Shown here: positions 51,276 through 61,394 of the stretch, piece after piece
Layout of the letters: each line of letters starts with the position of its first letter
Position numbering within the stretch: the first letter of the stretch is position 1
Assembly (NCBI RefSeq): GCF_013364235.1
Contig: NZ_CP054919.1
Location: 2,212,810-2,276,809, forward strand
Direction of reading: 5' to 3'
Length of the DNA: 64,000 nucleotides
Origin: Kitasatospora sp. NA04385
GTDB taxonomy: Bacteria; Actinomycetota; Actinomycetes; Streptomycetales; Streptomycetaceae
Notes under the pieces: generated by a model
Told to the model about the DNA's origin: nothing
The model's database searches: none
Seen by the model: the letters and a program-made list of their open reading frames with translations, nothing else
Program-made: the position numbers and the translations under genes

Positions 51276-51959
51276 TCAGCTCGGGGGTTCGGCCGCCGCC
51301 AGGTCGAAGGCGCGGTCGAGCAGGGTGGGCAGGTCGCCCGCGGGGTCGCGCACCCAGGTGCGGGTGGCGGCGTGCAGGGCGGCCACGCCGAGGCCGACGG
51401 CGACGGCGGGGCGCAGGTCGGTCTCCGGGTGCAGGCCGAGGCGGTCGGCGACCAGCCGGATCGAGCGCTCCTCCTCGGCGACCGCGATCCGCCGGAAGGC
51501 GGCGGTCAGCGCGGGCTCCTCGTCGATCAGGACGAACAGGTCGCGCATGCCGGGGCGGCGGTGCCAGGCGGGGTGCTCGGGGTCGGGGTCGTGCACCCAG
51601 GCGGCGACGGCGGCCCGGTAGGCGGCGACCGGCGGCTCGGCGGCGGGCCGGGCGGCCAGGGCGGCGTTGATCCGGGCGAAGTCGGCGCGCAGGCAGTCCA
51701 GCACGGCGTCCTCGCGGGAGGCGAAGTGCCGGCTGAAGGTGCGCCGGGAGACGTCGGCGGCGTCGGTGACGTCCTCGACGGCGAGGGCGGCGAGGCCGTG
51801 CGCCAGGGTGAGGCGCAGGGCGGCGGCGGCCATCGTCTCGCGGGTGCGGCGGGCCTTGCGGTCGCGCCGCCCGGCCTCGGCGGGAGCGCCGGGGGTGCCC
51901 GTTCCGGGGCCGGGCCCGGTGCCGGGCGCGGCCTGCGGTGCGGGCTGGTCGGTGCTCAT
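51276..51959 (-). CDS. TetR-family regulator of the SDR-ADH unit
   Basis: A 227-aa regulator with a Pro/Gly-rich N-terminal tail of about 30 residues, HTH (RRTRETMAAAALRLTLAHGLAALAVEDVTDAADVSRRTFSRHFASREDAV) and a helical ligand domain. Start ATG 51959. Two copies of a TGTCCCGGCGGGACA-type palindrome lie 23-54 bases upstream, so it very likely controls its own operon. Confidence 0.9.
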   Translation of the reverse strand: MSTDQPAPQAAPGTGPGPGTGTPGAPAEAGRRDRKARRTRETMAAAALRLTLAHGLAALAVEDVTDAADVSRRTFSRHFASREDAVLDCLRADFARINAALAARPAAEPPVAAYRAAVAAWVHDPDPEHPAWHRRPGMRDLFVLIDEEPALTAAFRRIAVAEEERSIRLVADRLGLHPETDLRPAVAVGLGVAALHAATRTWVRDPAGDLPTLLDRAFDLAAAEPPS

Positions 51960-51981
51960 GGCCCCACCGTACTCCTGAAAA

Positions 51982-52013
51982 TGTCCCGGCGGGACATCAG
52001 TCCCGCCGGGACA
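51982..52013. promoter_or_regulatory. Paired TetR operators upstream of the tetR-SDR-adh unit
   Basis: TGTCCCGGCGGGACA (51982-51996) is a perfect 7-bp-armed palindrome. AGTCCCGCCGGGACA (51999-52013) is the same site inverted with one mismatch. Centres are 17 bp apart, a spacing typical of cooperative dimer pairs. Confidence 0.8.
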
Positions 52014-52062
52014 TCACGTCCGGGTCGTGCTGCTCACGCCCCGGACGGCTCCGGGGCGCCGT

Positions 52063-52815
52063 TCACTGCCCGGCCGGCCCCCACAGCCGGTCGGTGCAGC
52101 GGGCGTAGGTGTCGCGCCAGTGCGGCCAGTGCCGCGCCGTCTCGTCGTCGCAGTCGGCGAGCAGCCGGTCGACCTGCGCCGGGTCGACGCCCTCCAGCAG
52201 CCACACCAGGGCGTCGGACGCGGACGGGCCGTCGGCGAAGCGCAGCAGGTCGAGCAGTTCGGGCAGGGTGCCGATCCGGGAGCCGGGCTGGAAGACGCCC
52301 TCCATCCGGGGCAGCAGCTGGCGCTCCTCGATCCGCAGGTGGGTCTCCACCCGGGCGGCCAGCTCCTCGACCGCGTACGAGACGGGCCAGGCGCTGGCCG
52401 GGTCGCGGGTGGCGATGCCGACCAGGGTGGTGGTGCGGGTGAAGCACTGGTCGAGGTTGTGGTGGTCGGACTCCAGCCAGTTCAGCAGCAGCCGCAGCTC
52501 GGGCGCGAAGCGGCGCAGCACCGGCCACAGCCGGGTGTCCTGCTGCTCGTGGTGGCAGGTGACCATGGCGGTGACGAAGTCCCAGTGCCGCTTGAGCGCC
52601 TCGGCCGACTCGTGGTCCTCGGGCTGGAGCAGGCGCAGCGCCTGCGGGATGCGGGCGAGGTCGCGCCGGACGGCGGCGTGCACCAGGCGCAGTCCGGCGA
52701 ACGGCACGAGCTCGGCGGCCGGGGCGGCGGGCACCCCGCCCGGCCGGACGGCAGTGCCGTTCCCGCGCGGGGCGGGGGTGGTCGCGGGGCCGACGGGCAG
52801 CAGGTGACGGGACAT
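52063..52815 (-). CDS. Hemerythrin-domain protein
   Basis: A 250-aa protein. A four-helix hemerythrin-like domain lies at about residues 30-180, with the expected His/Glu ligands in HHEQQDTRLWP, SDHHNLDQ and ETHLRIEERQLLPRM. Such proteins bind di-iron and may sense oxygen, nitric oxide or iron; a redox role is likely but not specific. ATG 52815 (MSRHLLPVG) follows GAAGAGAGC. The frame is open up to 52911 but those residues are not conserved-looking. Confidence 0.83.
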   Translation of the reverse strand: MSRHLLPVGPATTPAPRGNGTAVRPGGVPAAPAAELVPFAGLRLVHAAVRRDLARIPQALRLLQPEDHESAEALKRHWDFVTAMVTCHHEQQDTRLWPVLRRFAPELRLLLNWLESDHHNLDQCFTRTTTLVGIATRDPASAWPVSYAVEELAARVETHLRIEERQLLPRMEGVFQPGSRIGTLPELLDLLRFADGPSASDALVWLLEGVDPAQVDRLLADCDDETARHWPHWRDTYARCTDRLWGPAGQ

Positions 52816-53025
52816 GGCGCTCTCTTCACGACGGTCTGGGGCTGGCCGGAGCGGGAGCCGCGGTGCGGCACCCCGGTCCAGTTCTCCGGTCCACGGCTCC
52901 AGGGTGACCACACTCCATCAGGGGCGAATGAACGACCGATTGATGGGCAGGTCAGGGCGTTTTCCAGGCGTCCCGTGACGGTTTTTGACGAAGCTTTACC
53001 TTCGTTCGCGGGCGATGGTTCGGGC

Positions 53026-54057
53026 TCAGTCGGACTCCGGTCCGGCGGTGTTGGCGGTCAGCCACTCCAGCGCGTTCGGGATCATCTTCTTGAAGTCCGA
53101 GGTGAGGTGCTTGCCGCCGGGCTGCTCGTAGTACTCGACCGTGGTGGGGGCCTTGGCCTTGGCCACCCAGTTCTTCACCAGCTTGGTCTCGTACGCGTTG
53201 GCGCCGCCCGCGGTGGCCAGCATCCGCACGTCCGCGGTGCCGGCACCGATCAGCTGGTCGGGGCTGTTGGCCAGCCGCTCCTGCTCGTGGCCCTTCCACA
53301 GCGGCGAGTCCGGGTTCCAGTAGCCGTCGATCGGCACCGCGGCCCGGAACACGTCGGGGTGCTGGAGGGCGAGCTTGGCACTGCAGAACGCGCCGGTGGA
53401 GGCGCCCATCACGGACCAGCCGTCCCGGCCCCGGACCGTGCGGAAGTTGGCGCGGACGAAGTCCGGGACGTCCTCGGCCATCCAGGTGCCGATCTTCGGC
53501 TGGCCGGGGATGTCGGCGCACTCCAGCGCCTTGGCCTCGTTGGAGTCCAGGTTCTGCACCGGCATGATCATGATGAACGGGTGGGCCCGGCCCTGCTCGA
53601 CCAGCTGCTGGTCGACCTCCTGGATCGGCAGCTGGTTGTCGGTCCAGGTGTTGTAGCCCGCGCTCTGCCCGCCCGCGTACAGGGTCAGCACCGGGAAGCC
53701 GGTCTTCGCGTACTTCGGGTCGTCGTACTGCGGCGGCAGCCAGACCCAGACCTTGCCGCTGACCCCGGACTTGGCGCCCTGCAGGGTGGTCATCATGATC
53801 GGGCCCGCCTTGGTGTCCCGGACCTTGGAGAGCTGGGCCGCCGGGCCGGTCGGCATCAGCACCTTGGACGGCTTCGGCGGCGGCGCGCTGCTCGCCGGGG
53901 CGGCGGACTTCGCGGGGCCGTGGTCGGTGGTGATCGCCGCCCGGGCGTCGCCCGCGCCGCCGGACCCGCCGCAGGCGGCGAGCGGCACGGCGAGGGCGAG
54001 CAGGGCGGCGGCGGCCGCCCACGGGCGACGGACGACGGAGCGGGGCTGCGGCAGCAC
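53026..54057 (-). CDS. Secreted esterase-type alpha/beta hydrolase lipoprotein
   Basis: A 343-aa protein with a lipoprotein signal ([18 protein letters not shown]) and an esterase-D-like hydrolase fold (PF00756 type): [10 protein letters not shown], the nucleophile elbow GASTGAFCS in [11 protein letters not shown], and a final His in GGKHLTSDF. Related secreted proteins include mycolyltransferase-like esterases; the substrate here is not evident. GTG 54057 has GGAGAG 7 bases upstream. The promoter region beyond it carries GC-rich tandem repeats. Confidence 0.85.
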   Translation of the reverse strand: MLPQPRSVVRRPWAAAAALLALAVPLAACGGSGGAGDARAAITTDHGPAKSAAPASSAPPPKPSKVLMPTGPAAQLSKVRDTKAGPIMMTTLQGAKSGVSGKVWVWLPPQYDDPKYAKTGFPVLTLYAGGQSAGYNTWTDNQLPIQEVDQQLVEQGRAHPFIMIMPVQNLDSNEAKALECADIPGQPKIGTWMAEDVPDFVRANFRTVRGRDGWSVMGASTGAFCSAKLALQHPDVFRAAVPIDGYWNPDSPLWKGHEQERLANSPDQLIGAGTADVRMLATAGGANAYETKLVKNWVAKAKAPTTVEYYEQPGGKHLTSDFKKMIPNALEWLTANTAGPESD

Positions 54058-54251
54058 GGTGGTTCTCTCCGGGCAGGGGGGCCGGCCCGGCAACCGGGTG
54101 CAGGCCCTGGTCAGTGAGTGTCGGGACGGCCGCGACACTGCCACCGGCACATCCCGGGTGCGGCCCGGCCTGGCGCGCTGCGCCGGTCCGGACCTCCCGT
54201 GATCCTATGACGTACCGCCCCCCGGAACCGGTTGCGACAGGGCCCACGACC

Positions 54252-54385
54252 CGCCGGTCGGCGGGGGTGGTTCCGGCCGGTCGGCGGGGGTGCCCGGCGG
54301 GGTGCGCGGCCGGTCGGCGGGGGTGCCCGGCAGGGCTGCGCGGCCGGTCGGCGGGGTGCCCGGCCGGTCGGCGGGGTGCCCGGCG
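54252..54385. repeat. Degenerate tandem repeats of a 22-27-bp GC-rich unit
   Basis: About five units share GGCCGGTCGGCGGGG followed by GTGCCCGG, with indels between them. They fill the divergent region between the esterase gene and the SDR gene. The rest of 54058-54479 shows no gene. Confidence 0.75.
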
Positions 54386-54479
54386 CGCCCCGGATTGGAC
54401 GTTCCTCCGGCTGACGCGGCGCCCCGACCCGGCGATCATGGGGGTTCCCGGTCCGGAGACCACCCCGAGGAGTGTGCGC

Positions 54480-55226
54480 GTGTCCCAGCAGGTTGCCGTG
54501 ATCACCGGTGCGGGCAGCGGCGTCGGCCGCGCCGTGGCCCGCGAACTCGCCTCGGCCGGCTGGCGGCTGGTGCTGGCCGGGCGCCGGGCCGCCCCGCTGG
54601 CGGAGACCGCCGCCGGGCTCGGACCGGACCGGGTGCTGGTGGTGCCCGCCGACGTCACCGACGAGGAGCGGGTGGAGGCGCTGTTCGACGCCGCGACCGG
54701 GCACTTCGGCCGGATCGACCTGCTGTTCAACAACGCCGGGACGTTCGGCCGCCCCGCCCCGGTGGAGGAGGTGTCGGCGGCCGACTGGCGGGCCGTGGTC
54801 GACCTCAACCTGACCGGCGCGTTCCTCTGCGCGCGGGCCGCCTTCCGCCGGATGAAGGAGCAGGACCCGCAGGGCGGACGGATCGTCAACAACGGCTCGA
54901 TCTCGGCGCACGTGCCCCGCCCGCACGCCGTCGCCTACACCGCGACCAAGCACGCCGTCACCGGCCTGACCCGCGCCCTGTCGCTGGAGGGCCGCCCGTA
55001 CCGGATCGCCTGCGGGCAGATCGACATCGGCAACGCGGCCACCGACATGACGGCGGCGATGGGCGCGGGGGTGCGGCAGGCGGACGGCCGGACCGCGCCC
55101 GAACCGACCATGGACGTCGCGGACGTGGCCCGGACGGTGCGTCACATGGCGGAACTGCCGCTGGAGGCGAACGTGCAGTTCGCCACCGTGATGGCCACCG
55201 CGATGCCGTACATCGGCCGGGGCTGA
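54480..55226 (+). CDS. Short-chain dehydrogenase/reductase
   Basis: A 248-aa classical [27 protein letters not shown], catalytic Ser in GSISA and YTATK. The C-terminus lacks the usual D-G-G ending and instead has [27 protein letters not shown], as in the SDR group that often acts on carbonyls outside fatty acid synthesis. GTG 54480 lies 7 bases after GAGGAG; GTG 54474 is too close. Orphan gene, substrate unknown. Confidence 0.9.
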   Translation: MSQQVAVITGAGSGVGRAVARELASAGWRLVLAGRRAAPLAETAAGLGPDRVLVVPADVTDEERVEALFDAATGHFGRIDLLFNNAGTFGRPAPVEEVSAADWRAVVDLNLTGAFLCARAAFRRMKEQDPQGGRIVNNGSISAHVPRPHAVAYTATKHAVTGLTRALSLEGRPYRIACGQIDIGNAATDMTAAMGAGVRQADGRTAPEPTMDVADVARTVRHMAELPLEANVQFATVMATAMPYIGRG

Positions 55227-55275
55227 GGACGGGGCCGGGGCTGAGGACGGGGCCGGGCCGCGGGGGCCGGGCCCC

Positions 55276-55524
55276 TCACTCGTCGTGCGAGTGGCGGTAG
55301 CGCGGCCGCGGCCCGTCCGGGTCGAAGCGGTACACGCTGGTGGTGGGCCACTGCTCGCCGCGCGCCGGGTCGGGGAGTTCGGCGCGCAGCACCATCCGCA
55401 ACGACGGCGGCGGCGCGCCGGGACGGACCCGCTTGCGGTGCCCGTCCCAGCGGCCGCCGCAGAGTTCGACGTCCAGGACGGGGTTGGGGGGCTGGAGGGT
55501 AGGGGTGGGGGTGGTGGTGCTCAC
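55276..55524 (-). CDS. Small conserved-looking hypothetical protein
   Basis: An 82-aa protein: Thr/Pro-rich start, then LDVELCGGRWDGHRKRV and a beta-rich part ending TSVYRFDPDGPRPRYRHSHDE. Such YRFD/YRH endings occur in small streptomycete proteins of unknown function. I choose GTG 55524; an ATG at 55581 would start inside the large hairpin at 55544-55584. Confidence 0.5.
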   Translation of the reverse strand: MSTTTPTPTLQPPNPVLDVELCGGRWDGHRKRVRPGAPPPSLRMVLRAELPDPARGEQWPTTSVYRFDPDGPRPRYRHSHDE

Positions 55525-55543
55525 CCGCCCGATGCTTCCAGCG

Positions 55544-55584
55544 CGGATGGAATCCCGGCTCCCCCGGAGCCGGGATTCCATCCG
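55544..55584. terminator. 19-bp perfect hairpin after the amylase gene
   Basis: CGGATGGAATCCCGGCTCC (55544-55562) pairs with 55566-55584 over a loop of three C. It lies 60 bases after the amylase stop on the minus strand and is the likely terminator of that gene. Confidence 0.75.
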
Positions 55585-55645
55585 TTCGGGCGGTTTGACC
55601 GCCCGGGCCGTGACCTCCGGGCCACGGCCTCCGGCCCGGCCGGGC

Positions 55646-57763
55646 TCAGCTGCGCCAGGTGTCGTTCAGGACGACCTTGCCGGAGGCGGGGACGGTCGCG
55701 GTGCGGTTGGCGCCGCTCTCCCAGGTGACGTTCCCGGCGGCGTCCTTGCGGACGTACTTGTACTGGACGGCGGTGCCGGCGTTCAGCGCCACGTCCAGCT
55801 TCCAGACCGGGTAGGCGGCGGAGGACAGCGGCAGCGCCTTGGCGGTGTCCCAGCCGCCCAGCTCGGCCGCGTCGCCGACCACGTAGACGTTCTGGCCGAC
55901 CACGGTGGTGGCGGTGACCGCGAAGGACGCGCCGGAACCGACCGACGGGGACGCGGACGCCGAGGGGGTGGCGGTGGCCGACGGCGAGGCGGTGGCACAC
56001 GGGTCGCCGGAGCCGGTCGCGCCGCCCTTGACGGTGACGTTCCCGGTGCCCAGGGCGTAGTTGTTGCCGCCGTTGTTGTCCCAGGTGCCGTTGCCGTTGT
56101 TGAAGGTGGCGGCGAGGCCGGTGGCGGTGCCGAGGCTGACGGTCTTCTTCACCCAGCCGGTGCAGGCCGCCTCCATGGCCACGCCGGGCACGGTGGTCCA
56201 GGCACCGCCGGTGGGCGCGTAGTGCAGGTCGTAGGCCGACCAGTTCCTGTCGGTCGCGTAGAAGACGGTGGCGCTGTTGCCGCTGCCGGACGGCGAGGCC
56301 GAGGCCGACGGGGTCGGGGTCGGGCTCGCGGTGGAGCCGCCACCCGCGCCGACGTACAGGGCGACCGCGTCGCCCGCGCCGACGGTGGCGGTGAACCTGC
56401 CGTCCGAACCGACGGTGTAGGTCTGGCCGGTGCAGCCGCCGTTCACCGGGTCGCCGTGCTGGACGTCGCAGTAGGTGCCGGCCGGCAGCGAGGTCTGGAA
56501 AGTCTGGGTGATCGGGCCGGACTCCCGGTTGATCGCCACGTAGCCCTTGCTGCCGCGGCCGAAGCCGATCGCGTTGTTGCCGTTGGACCACCAGTTGGTC
56601 ATGCCGGTGCCGGAGACCGCGTTGCGGAAGCCGACCATGTTGGCCACCTGGCGCCAGGCGTGGGTGCAGTTCCAGCCGTCCTGGTAGCAGGCGTCGACCG
56701 TGCCGCCGTTCGGCGGGCCGTCGTCGTTGCCGCCGAACGCGTAGCCGGAGTAGACGTTCGGCGAGCCGTACGGGTCGGCCAGCAGGAAGACGTTGGCCAG
56801 CGTGTAGGCGGAGCCGTACTTGTAGTTCAGGGTCGAGCCGTTGCGCTCGGTGTCCCAGTTGTCGACGAAGGTGCGGGCCTGGGCGGAGCCGAGCAGGCCG
56901 CTGCCCCAGCTCTGCAGGTCGGAGATCTTGCCGCCGTTGAAGGCGCTCTTCAGCCAGGTCGCCGAGCGGAACTCGTCGACGTCCCCGTTGCCGGTGTACT
57001 CGGAGGGCTGGACGGCCTCGCCCGCGCCGTAGATGACCTCCTGCACCCAGTACGCGTTCGGGTTGCTCACCTTGGACTTGATGGCGGCCAGGTCGCTCGC
57101 CGCGATGTGCTTGGCCGCGTCGATCCGGAAGCCGTCGACGCCCAGGGTCAGCAGGTCGTTCAGGTAGGCGGCGATGGTCTGCTGGACGTAGCCGGAGCCG
57201 GTGTTCAGGTCGGCGAGGCCGACCAGCTCGCAGTTCTGCACGTTGGAGCGGTCGCCGTAGTTGCTGATCGACGTCCGGCAGGAGTGGAAGTCCTGGTCCT
57301 GGTAGTAACCCGGGTAGGTGTACTTGGTGTAGGCGGTGCCGCCGGTGCCGGTGCCGCTGCCCGCGCTCATGTGGTTGACCACCGCGTCGGCGATCACCTT
57401 GACGCCCGCGGCGTGGCAGGTGTTGACCATGTTCCGGAACGAGGCGCGGTCGCCGAGCCGACCGGCGATCTGGTAGCTGACGGGCTGGTAGGAGGTCCAC
57501 CACTGGGCGCCCTGGATGTGCTCCTGGGCCGGGGAGACCTCGACGAAGCCGTAGCCCTTGGGGCCGAGGGTGTCGGTGCACGCCTTGGCCACCGAGTCGA
57601 ACCTCCACTCGAACAGGGTGGCGGTGACGTCCTTGCTGCTCGGCGGGGTGGCGGTGGCGGTGGGCGCGAGCGTGAGCCCGGCGCCGACCGAGAGGCCGAG
57701 CGCCGCGAGCGCGGTGGTGGCGGCGGCGAGCCGCCTTCTGCGGGCGGGGGCGGAGGTGGGCAA
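55646..57763 (-). CDS. Secreted alpha-amylase, GH13 with two starch-binding domains
   Basis: A 705-aa extracellular enzyme that cuts alpha-1,4 links of starch. The signal peptide is visible ([20 protein letters not shown] to TATA). GH13 motifs are [15 protein letters not shown] (nucleophile Asp215), QEVIYG (Glu242) and [10 protein letters not shown] (Asp304). A CBM25-like module ([19 protein letters not shown]) lies at about 470-560 and a CBM20 module at the C-terminus ([29 protein letters not shown]), joined by Thr/Ser/Pro linkers. I start at TTG 57763, 7 bases after AGGAG; the frame is open far upstream without sense. The upstream repeats suggest maltose-type control. Confidence 0.93.
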   Translation of the reverse strand: MPTSAPARRRRLAAATTALAALGLSVGAGLTLAPTATATPPSSKDVTATLFEWRFDSVAKACTDTLGPKGYGFVEVSPAQEHIQGAQWWTSYQPVSYQIAGRLGDRASFRNMVNTCHAAGVKVIADAVVNHMSAGSGTGTGGTAYTKYTYPGYYQDQDFHSCRTSISNYGDRSNVQNCELVGLADLNTGSGYVQQTIAAYLNDLLTLGVDGFRIDAAKHIAASDLAAIKSKVSNPNAYWVQEVIYGAGEAVQPSEYTGNGDVDEFRSATWLKSAFNGGKISDLQSWGSGLLGSAQARTFVDNWDTERNGSTLNYKYGSAYTLANVFLLADPYGSPNVYSGYAFGGNDDGPPNGGTVDACYQDGWNCTHAWRQVANMVGFRNAVSGTGMTNWWSNGNNAIGFGRGSKGYVAINRESGPITQTFQTSLPAGTYCDVQHGDPVNGGCTGQTYTVGSDGRFTATVGAGDAVALYVGAGGGSTASPTPTPSASASPSGSGNSATVFYATDRNWSAYDLHYAPTGGAWTTVPGVAMEAACTGWVKKTVSLGTATGLAATFNNGNGTWDNNGGNNYALGTGNVTVKGGATGSGDPCATASPSATATPSASASPSVGSGASFAVTATTVVGQNVYVVGDAAELGGWDTAKALPLSSAAYPVWKLDVALNAGTAVQYKYVRKDAAGNVTWESGANRTATVPASGKVVLNDTWRS

Positions 57764-57774
57764 GGGAGCGCTCC
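57764..57774. promoter_or_regulatory. LacI-type palindrome over the amylase ribosome site
   Basis: GGGAGCGCTCC is the core of the CebR-type operator TGGGAGCGCTCCCA (11 of 14 with flanks). It directly precedes the TTG start and contains the AGGAG ribosome site on the minus strand, so the match could be partly chance. Confidence 0.3.
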
Positions 57775-57881
57775 TGGGGGAGGCCCGGACCGCGGACGCG
57801 GGTCGCGGAACGGGAGGCGGCAGGGTGGGGGGCCGCGACGGCCGGGGTGGCGCCGTCAGCGCGACGGGGGGAGGGTCGCTA

Positions 57882-57927
57882 CTGCAAGGACGCTGCAAGA
57901 TCGTTGAAACTTGCTGGAAACTTGCAG
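57882..57927 (-). promoter_or_regulatory. MalR-type CTTGCAG repeats in the amylase promoter
   Basis: CTGCAAG at 57882-57888 and 57893-57899 (11-base period), CTTGCTG at 57910-57916 and CTTGCAG at 57921-57927 (11-base period, opposite orientation). CTTGCAG repeats are the binding words of the maltose regulator MalR (Reg1) in streptomycete amylase and malE promoters. Confidence 0.7.
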
Positions 57928-58062
57928 TGGCATGACCATAGGGTCCGCCCGGACGGCCGTCAAGGGAGGTCGCGGCCCGTTCCGGGGGAGAAAAACGGGC
58001 GCGCCGGCCCGCCGCTGACAGTTCGTCGACGGCGGACCGGCGCGCCCCGGGCTGCGGGGAGG

Positions 58063-59244
58063 TCAGCCCAGCTGCTGCTCGATCAGCTCGCAGGCGCGGG
58101 CGGTGCCGCCCTCGGCCTGCGCCCGCGCGCGCAGCTCGCGCGAGCGCGCCGCCACCCGCGAGTCCGCGAGCAGCCCGTCCAGCGCCGCCCGCAGGGCCCG
58201 CGGGGTGGCGTCCGCCGTGTCGATCCGGCGGGCCACGCCGAGCTCGACCAGCCGGTCGGCGTTCATGAACTGCTCGGCGGCCTGCGGCACCGCGATCATC
58301 GGCACCCCGGCGAGCAGGCCCTCCCCGCAGCCGCCCATCCCGGCGTGCGTGACGAAGGCGTCGGCCTGCGCCAGCACCGCCCGCTGCGGCACCCAGGGGT
58401 GCACCTCGACGCCGGGCGGGACCTCGCCCAGCTCCGCCGGGTCGGTGTGCCTGCCGATCTGCAGCACGAGGTGCCAACCGGGCCGGCCGCCGAAGGCCGC
58501 CAGGCAGGCGCGGTAGAACTCCGGCTGCCGGGTGAACGCCGAGCCCAGCGACACCAGCAGCACCTTCTCCGCCCCGGCCGGGCGCCGCCAGCTCCCCCGC
58601 TCGGCCCGCAGGTCGAAGCACGGGCCGACGAAGTCCACCGCCTCCCGGTCGACCCGGTCGGCGTGCGGCTGCATCGCCTCGGTGATCATCGCGATGGCCC
58701 GGGCCGGCCGCCCGGAGAAGTCGTCCACGTCGAGCGTGCGGGCGCCGCTGCCCGCCAGCCACTCGGCGAACCGGTCGAAGTAGGCCTCGGCGCCGGGCAG
58801 TTGCCGCAGCCCGGCGCCGATCTCCTGCTGGTAGCCGTCCCAGCCGACGATCGTCGGCGAGAGCTGCACGACCGGCCGCCGCTGCGCCTCGGCGAGCACC
58901 CGGGCCGCGTAGGCACCGATGTCGTACAGGTAGAGGTCGGCCGGGTCGGCGTCGTAGTGCGCCCGCAGCCGGGGCAGCATCGCGATCGCGTCCTCCAGGA
59001 AGACCCGCATGGCGCCGATCGCGTCCTCGGGCCAGTCCTGGTCGGCGACCGGGAGGGTGGAGGGGTACGGGACGAGCTCGGCGCCGGTGGGGGCGATCAG
59101 CTCGGCGACGGCGGGGTCGTTGGCGTACGTCACCCGGTGGCCGCGGGCGACGAGTGCGCGGATCACCTCCAGGCTCGGGCGGACGTGGCTGACGGCCGGG
59201 ATGCCGATCATGGCGATGTGGGCGCGACGGGGCGCACGGGTCAT
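58063..59244 (-). CDS. Macrolide-type UDP-glycosyltransferase (MGT/OleD-like)
   Basis: A 393-aa GT1-family enzyme. The N-terminal acceptor domain begins [33 protein letters not shown]. The C-terminal donor domain carries [58 protein letters not shown], the UDP-sugar signature of MGT/OleD/OleI. These inactivate macrolides, or other phenolic and polyol acceptors, by glucosylation. ATG 59244 (MTRAPRR) follows GCAGGTG. It is preceded by a leaderless 9-codon ORF and a WblC-like promoter, which suggests induction by ribosome-targeting antibiotics. Confidence 0.9.
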   Translation of the reverse strand: MTRAPRRAHIAMIGIPAVSHVRPSLEVIRALVARGHRVTYANDPAVAELIAPTGAELVPYPSTLPVADQDWPEDAIGAMRVFLEDAIAMLPRLRAHYDADPADLYLYDIGAYAARVLAEAQRRPVVQLSPTIVGWDGYQQEIGAGLRQLPGAEAYFDRFAEWLAGSGARTLDVDDFSGRPARAIAMITEAMQPHADRVDREAVDFVGPCFDLRAERGSWRRPAGAEKVLLVSLGSAFTRQPEFYRACLAAFGGRPGWHLVLQIGRHTDPAELGEVPPGVEVHPWVPQRAVLAQADAFVTHAGMGGCGEGLLAGVPMIAVPQAAEQFMNADRLVELGVARRIDTADATPRALRAALDGLLADSRVAARSRELRARAQAEGGTARACELIEQQLG

Positions 59245-59364
59245 GCGGGGAGCACCTGCTTCCGTTCTACGGGGGCGTGGACAACACACCGCGCCGCCGG
59301 GGCTCCGTCGTGGCGGAGCGCGGGCGGGCGGGACGCGTGGGCTCGGGGCGCTGCCCCGGCCGCG

Positions 59365-59394
59365 TCAGCCGTAGATCTGGCGGAAGGAGGACAT
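59365..59394 (-). CDS. Nine-codon leaderless upstream ORF of the glycosyltransferase
   Basis: ATG 59394 to TGA 59365 reads MSSFRQIYG. The ATG lies 7 bases after a TAGGGT -10 element, so the transcript would start at the AUG. It ends 120 bases before the glycosyltransferase start; a small stem (CTCCG/CGGAG) lies between. It could be an attenuation leader of the kind known for macrolide-resistance genes. Translation is not shown. Confidence 0.4.
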   Translation of the reverse strand: MSSFRQIYG

Positions 59395-59400
59395 GCCGGG

Positions 59401-59437
59401 ACCCTAACCCGGAACCGGTCGGGCCGCACGCGAATTA
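59401..59437 (-). promoter_or_regulatory. WblC/WhiB7-like promoter of the glycosyltransferase
   Basis: On the minus strand: TAATT (59433-59437), 3 bases, GTGCGG as -35 (59424-59429), exactly 17 bases, TAGGGT as -10 (59401-59406). An AT-rich patch three bases before the -35 is the mark of WhiB7/WblC-dependent promoters in actinobacteria. Confidence 0.45.
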
Positions 59438-59499
59438 CCGCGCGCGCCCGACCTCGGGGCGCCGCAACACCCGCGGGAAGTAAGCGGATTGACGTACCG

Positions 59500-61163
<1,664 letters not shown>

Positions 61164-61207
61164 GCGGGGAGTGTCGCCGGGCCGGATTTCGCGCCGCCGT
61201 CACCGGT

Positions 61208-61252
61208 GTTTCCACGGTGTTTCGTGTTGCCCGGGGGTTTCCGGGATCTCAC
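61208..61252 (-). promoter_or_regulatory. GlnR-like elements upstream of amtB
   Basis: On the minus strand GTGAG (61248-61252), six bases, GAAAC (61237-61241), then GAAAC (61219-61223), six bases, GAAAC (61208-61212). The first pair fits the gTnAc-n6-GaAAc pattern with one deviation. Location 45-90 bases before amtB fits a GlnR-controlled promoter. Confidence 0.55.
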
Positions 61253-61308
61253 CGTTCGGACACCCGGGAACCGGCGCGGCGGGCGGCGGCGGTGCGCCGG
61301 GACGCGCC

Positions 61309-61346
61309 GGGGCCCGGCAGCCGGTGTGGTGCGGCTGCCGGGCCCC
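61309..61346. terminator. Terminator of the M4 protease gene
   Basis: GGGGCCCGGCAGCCG (61309-61323) and CGGCTGCCGGGCCCC (61332-61346) form a perfect 15-bp stem with an 8-base loop, 50 bases after the protease stop on the minus strand. TCAGTGGGTTC is repeated at 61362-61398. Confidence 0.8.
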
Positions 61347-61394
61347 GACGGTTCGGCCGTTCAGTGGGTTCGGCCGTTCAGGCCGTCAGTGGGT

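Noticed and set aside
52988..53005. Hairpin ACGAAG/CTTCGT near the esterase stop as a terminator
   Set aside because: Only a 6-bp stem, and the adjoining homopolymer is A rather than T in the direction of transcription.
55525..55581. ATG 55581 as start of the small protein at 55276
   Set aside because: It lies inside the 19-bp terminator hairpin of the amylase gene, and the added residues are just the hairpin translated.
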